DNA of 42,184 bases, from the NCBI GenBank assembly GCA_015063485.1, contig SVUA01000014.1, positions 1 through 42,184 of the forward strand. Direction: 5' to 3'. A program made the translations under genes and the position numbers. The notes below the pieces were generated by a model that did no database searches, was not told the DNA's origin, and worked only from the letters and a program-made list of their open reading frames with translations. Origin of the DNA: Oscillospiraceae bacterium. Its GTDB lineage: Bacteria; Bacillota; Clostridia; Oscillospirales; CAG-272. This document shows positions 39,702 through 42,184 of the stretch, in pieces (positions within the stretch are counted from its first letter, which is position 1; every line of letters starts with the position of its first letter).

Positions 39702-40325
39702 TTATTTCTTTATCAAGATAAGCTCTTCTGCGTAAGGAAGCGAAGCTATCCAATCGCAATACGTATGCCATTCGGCGAGCTTATGATTTTTACGCGCGTA
39801 ATACATATTTATAAGATTTTCGTAGTTCATGGTAACGGTACGCATCTGGTTATAGCTTGAGGGCAAGAGCTGTATCATATTATGCCACGGCTGTCTGTCC
39901 TCTTTATTCGCGCAGAACTTCTGTCTTTCGGCTTCGAGATAAGCGATAAGCGCGTCGAGTGCCGCGAGTCCGTCAGAGTCAAGTCTGTCGCACGAAAAGT
40001 CCTCGCGCTCAAACGCCTTTGCGTGTATCTTATGCATCGTACTGCAAGAGTTCGCGACAGTTCCCACCTTATAAGTATCAAATTCCTTCCACCAATAAAG
40101 AGGCGCGGTTATGTCTACGGAGACGAATATCTGGCGTAAAAATTTTCGGTGGTCGCTTCCCGCGCAAGCCAAGCGCTTTGCGAGGTCAAGGTCGTTCTCA
40201 CCGAGGATATAGTTCCCCTCTCCGTCGTACGAGCTATCCATCTTTCCCCAGCTGTTCATTGGGTTACGCGCTCCTCTTATAGCGTTTTCAAGGTTCATGA
40301 CCGAGGTGCGTTCAAGCTTTATCAT
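39702..40325 (-). CDS. Possible ThyX-like fold protein without the RHR motif
   Basis: This 207-residue soluble protein has no signal or membrane segment. DHRKFLRQIFVSVDITAPLY at residues 58-77, followed by WWKEFDTYKVGTVANSCSTM, is placed like the H-x-F...RHR...S-x-RY region of flavin-dependent thymidylate synthase. LLPSSYNQMRTVTMNYENLI and a later R178-x(5)-E resemble its C-terminal part. The catalytic RHR is absent. I infer a non-canonical ThyX relative, with moderate doubt. GAGGATC precedes the ATG. Confidence 0.7.
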   Translation of the reverse strand: MIKLERTSVMNLENAIRGARNPMNSWGKMDSSYDGEGNYILGENDLDLAKRLACAGSDHRKFLRQIFVSVDITAPLYWWKEFDTYKVGTVANSCSTMHKIHAKAFEREDFSCDRLDSDGLAALDALIAYLEAERQKFCANKEDRQPWHNMIQLLPSSYNQMRTVTMNYENLINMYYARKNHKLAEWHTYCDWIASLPYAEELILIKK

Positions 40326-40349
40326 AATACGATCCTCTCTTTTTAATCT

Positions 40350-40652
40350 TTATATTTGAAAGTCAATAACTACACGGTTCTCAATTACTTTTCTCACGTA
40401 CTGTGAAACAAGCTGGTGGTCGGGGTGCTTTGCGTATATCTCAAGAGTTTCCAAGGTGTCGAATTCGGTTATCAGAACAAGGTCGGCGGACATATCGGTG
40501 TGTTTGATATCATATCCTATCTCAAGTCGTCTGATCTCGGGAATTATTGCGGGGAGTGAGTAAAGTCTGTTACGGACAATATCCATGTTCTCTTGCTTGG
40601 TCTTGCCCTCTGCTTCTTCTTTGAACTTCCACATTACTACATGTTTTATCAT
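40350..40652 (-). CDS. Dabb family (stress-responsive A/B barrel) protein
   Basis: This 100-residue dimeric alpha/beta-barrel protein begins MIKHVVMWKFKEEAEGKTKQ and has the block DLVLITEFDTLETLEIYAKH PDHQ. I chose the ATG at 40652 because AAGGAGG lies 7 nt upstream; the longer frame reads through the promoter. Dabb proteins bind small molecules or act as small enzymes, but no function can be assigned here. It is divergent from the aminotransferase. Confidence 0.9.
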   Translation of the reverse strand: MIKHVVMWKFKEEAEGKTKQENMDIVRNRLYSLPAIIPEIRRLEIGYDIKHTDMSADLVLITEFDTLETLEIYAKHPDHQLVSQYVRKVIENRVVIDFQI

Positions 40653-40704
40653 ATCAATTTCCTCCTTGTTTTTATTGATTTTGTTATTATTTAATAACAA
40701 TATA

Positions 40705-40733
40705 ATAATACCACATTTTTAATGAAAAGTCAA
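40705..40733 (-). promoter_or_regulatory. Promoter of the Dabb gene
   Basis: On the minus strand, TTGACT (40733-40728), a 17-bp spacer and TATTAT (40710-40705). Confidence 0.75.
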
Positions 40734-40735
40734 TC

Positions 40736-40764
40736 TTGACTTTTACTAAATTTTGTGTTATCAT
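40736..40764 (+). promoter_or_regulatory. Promoter of the aminotransferase gene
   Basis: TTGACT (40736-40741), a 17-bp spacer and TATCAT (40759-40764). The -35 boxes of this and the divergent promoter lie back to back in the near-palindrome AGTCAATCTTGACT. Confidence 0.75.
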
Positions 40765-40799
40765 TATTAGGAATACGTTTTTATTTCGGAGCAATACAA

Positions 40800-41999
40800 A
40801 TGAAATACAATTTTTCAGACAAATTGTCGAATCTAAAGCCGTCGGCAATACGAGAAATTTTCAAGAGCCTTTCCGACCCGACTGTAATTTCGTTCGCCGC
40901 GGGAAATCCCGCCCCCGAATCATTCCCCGTCGAAGCTATTGAAAAAATATCTGCCGATATCTTTCGAACAGAACCTGTCACGGCTCTCCAATACGGCATA
41001 ACCGAGGGTTATCCACCTCTGCGAAATGCGATAGCCGAGCGCCAGAAAAAGCGTTTTGGCGAGGGCATGGTACGCGACGGCGAATCGGTAATGGTCGTTT
41101 CGGGCGGTCAGCAAGGCATTGAACTTGCTTGCAAGGCGTTCTGCAACGAGGGTGACGCCGTTATCTGCGAAGACCCGAGCTTCATAGGCGCGCTCAATTC
41201 ATTCCGCTCAAACGGAGCGAGAACGGTCGGCGTTCCAATGGAAAGCGACGGCATCGATATAAATGCTCTTGAGGAAACACTCAAGACTGAAAAACGCGCA
41301 AAGCTACTCTACATCATTCCCACGTTCCAAAATCCCACGGGAATAACGATGAGCGTGGAAAAGCGCAGAGCCGTTCTTTCTCTTGCCGAAAAATACAATA
41401 TAATGATACTTGAGGACAACCCGTACGGTGAGCTTCGTTTTGCGGGTAAGGATATCCCCACGCTCAAATCGATGGACGATAGTGGCAGAGTTATCTACTG
41501 CTCGTCCTTCTCAAAGATACTTTCGGCGGGTATGCGTGTGGGCTTCGTTATCGCGCCCGACGTGATACTTTCGAAAATGACGGTCGCAAAGCAGAGTGAG
41601 GACGTTCACACCAACGTATTTTTCCAGATGCTCTCCTACCGCTTTATGTCGGAGTTCGATATAGACGGGCATATCGCAAAGATAAACGACCTGTACCGCA
41701 AGAAATGCACTTTGATGCTTGATTGTATAGATAAATATATCGACAGCGAATACGCGGAGTTTACACGCGCAGAGGGCGGATTGTTCATTTGGGGTACGCT
41801 TAAAGGCATGACAGACTCAACGCCTCTTGTAAAAAAGGCGCTTGAAAAGAAGGTCGCCGTCGTACCCGGTAGCGCGTTCAATTGCGACCCGTCGCTCCCC
41901 TCCCCGTCCTTCCGTCTCAATTATTCAACGCCGTCCGACGAACAGATAGTGACGGGTATCAAGGCACTTGGCGAGACGATACGGGAGATGTATAGTTAA
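40800..41999 (+). CDS. PLP-dependent aminotransferase (fold type I, LysN/2-aminoadipate-like)
   Basis: This 399-residue cytosolic enzyme has SFAAGNPAPESFPVEAI near the N-terminus, VVSGGQQGIELACKAFCN binding the cofactor phosphate, PTFQNPTGITMS (Asn-Pro), EDNPYGELRF (Asp, Tyr) and the PLP lysine in SSFSKILSAGMRVGF. This is the pattern of MocR-like and aromatic/2-aminoadipate aminotransferases without an HTH. The substrate is unresolved. I chose the ATG at 40800 (CGGAG upstream); a GTG at 40755 overlaps the promoter. Confidence 0.93.
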   Translation: MKYNFSDKLSNLKPSAIREIFKSLSDPTVISFAAGNPAPESFPVEAIEKISADIFRTEPVTALQYGITEGYPPLRNAIAERQKKRFGEGMVRDGESVMVVSGGQQGIELACKAFCNEGDAVICEDPSFIGALNSFRSNGARTVGVPMESDGIDINALEETLKTEKRAKLLYIIPTFQNPTGITMSVEKRRAVLSLAEKYNIMILEDNPYGELRFAGKDIPTLKSMDDSGRVIYCSSFSKILSAGMRVGFVIAPDVILSKMTVAKQSEDVHTNVFFQMLSYRFMSEFDIDGHIAKINDLYRKKCTLMLDCIDKYIDSEYAEFTRAEGGLFIWGTLKGMTDSTPLVKKALEKKVAVVPGSAFNCDPSLPSPSFRLNYSTPSDEQIVTGIKALGETIREMYS

Positions 42000-42007
42000 T
42001 TATCAAT

Positions 42008-42184
42008 TCAAATTTTGATTTGTCGGTGAGTTTGATTTGACGAAACGGCAACGCACAAACGAAACGATTAGCACCAATAGCCTTCTCCAGCGGAGAAGGT
42101 GGCAAAACGGGCGGACGTAACGCCCGTTTTGACGGATGAGGAGATCGCCATTTAGCCTATGCATAATTTGCTCTCCTCATCAGT
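42008..42184 (+). repeat. Shell repeat left end with TTCTCC-type cargo, cut by window end
   Basis: The left end is TCAAATTTTGATTTGTCGGTG. The cargo includes CCTTCTCC/GGAGAAGG (42081-42099) and AAAACGGGCG/CGCCCGTTTT hairpins and a GACGGATGAGGAG segment, a different family from the other copies. The right end would lie beyond the window. Confidence 0.8.

Noticed and set aside
1-42184. CRISPR array
   Set aside because: The repeats are dispersed or at a 198-bp period, without short regular repeats, unique spacers or cas genes.
1-42184. tRNA or rRNA genes
   Set aside because: No cloverleaf with GGTTCRA-type T-arm or rRNA core sequence was recognised while reading either strand.

Overview
This window looks like a chromosomal segment of a spore-forming, anaerobic member of the Clostridia, probably an uncultured gut lineage near Oscillospirales/Christensenellales. 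That placement is inference. It rests on an orphan spoVAC, HPr kinase, folT under a THF riboswitch, queT under a preQ1 riboswitch, an L10-type leader before rplJ-rplL, the nusB-xseAB-ispA-tlyA-nadK-argR-recN gene order, and strong TTGACA/TATAAT promoters. No rRNA, tRNA, CRISPR array, prophage or transposase was seen.

Layout. 1-436 is repeat DNA. 437-4490 (minus) holds an organophosphate-antiporter-like MFS protein, queT with its own preQ1 switch, and a folT-folC operon under a THF switch. 4.5-10.4 kb holds an esterase, an hprK-sugar isomerase operon, and a membrane-anchored foldase-like lipoprotein with a partner. 10.5-15.1 kb (minus) holds rplS, a Wzx-type flippase with a YebC-family gene, and argS. 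15.2-24.2 kb (minus) is a housekeeping superoperon (nusB, a TsaD paralogue, xseA, xseB, ispA, YuiD-like, tlyA, nadK, argR, recN, ybaK); dxs, often present in this neighbourhood, is absent. 24.4-38 kb is a more accessory, lower-GC region: coiled-coil protein, spoVAC, zinc-ribbon membrane protein, DUF4358-like lipoprotein, sugar transferase, hydrolase, an ABC exporter with a DUF1854 partner, MATE pump, Zn/Cd-type P-ATPase with ArsR regulator, and a membrane protein with a compact WYL-like regulator. 38.1-39.4 kb is rplJ-rplL. 39.7-42 kb holds a possible ThyX-like protein, a Dabb protein and an aminotransferase.

The most unusual feature is the intergenic DNA. At least eight copies of one 'shell' repeat (left end TCAAATTTTGATTTRTCGG, right end CCGAYAAACCGCAATTTG, the two ends being imperfect inverted repeats of each other) each enclose a different palindromic 'cargo'. 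Some cargo families also occur alone elsewhere in the window. One copy is a nested pair, two copies share one internal deletion, and one shell end supplies the last codons and stop of the P-type ATPase gene. Among protein systems, the PH-like/zinc-ribbon ABC exporter plus DUF1854 pair is the best candidate for a poorly described function.
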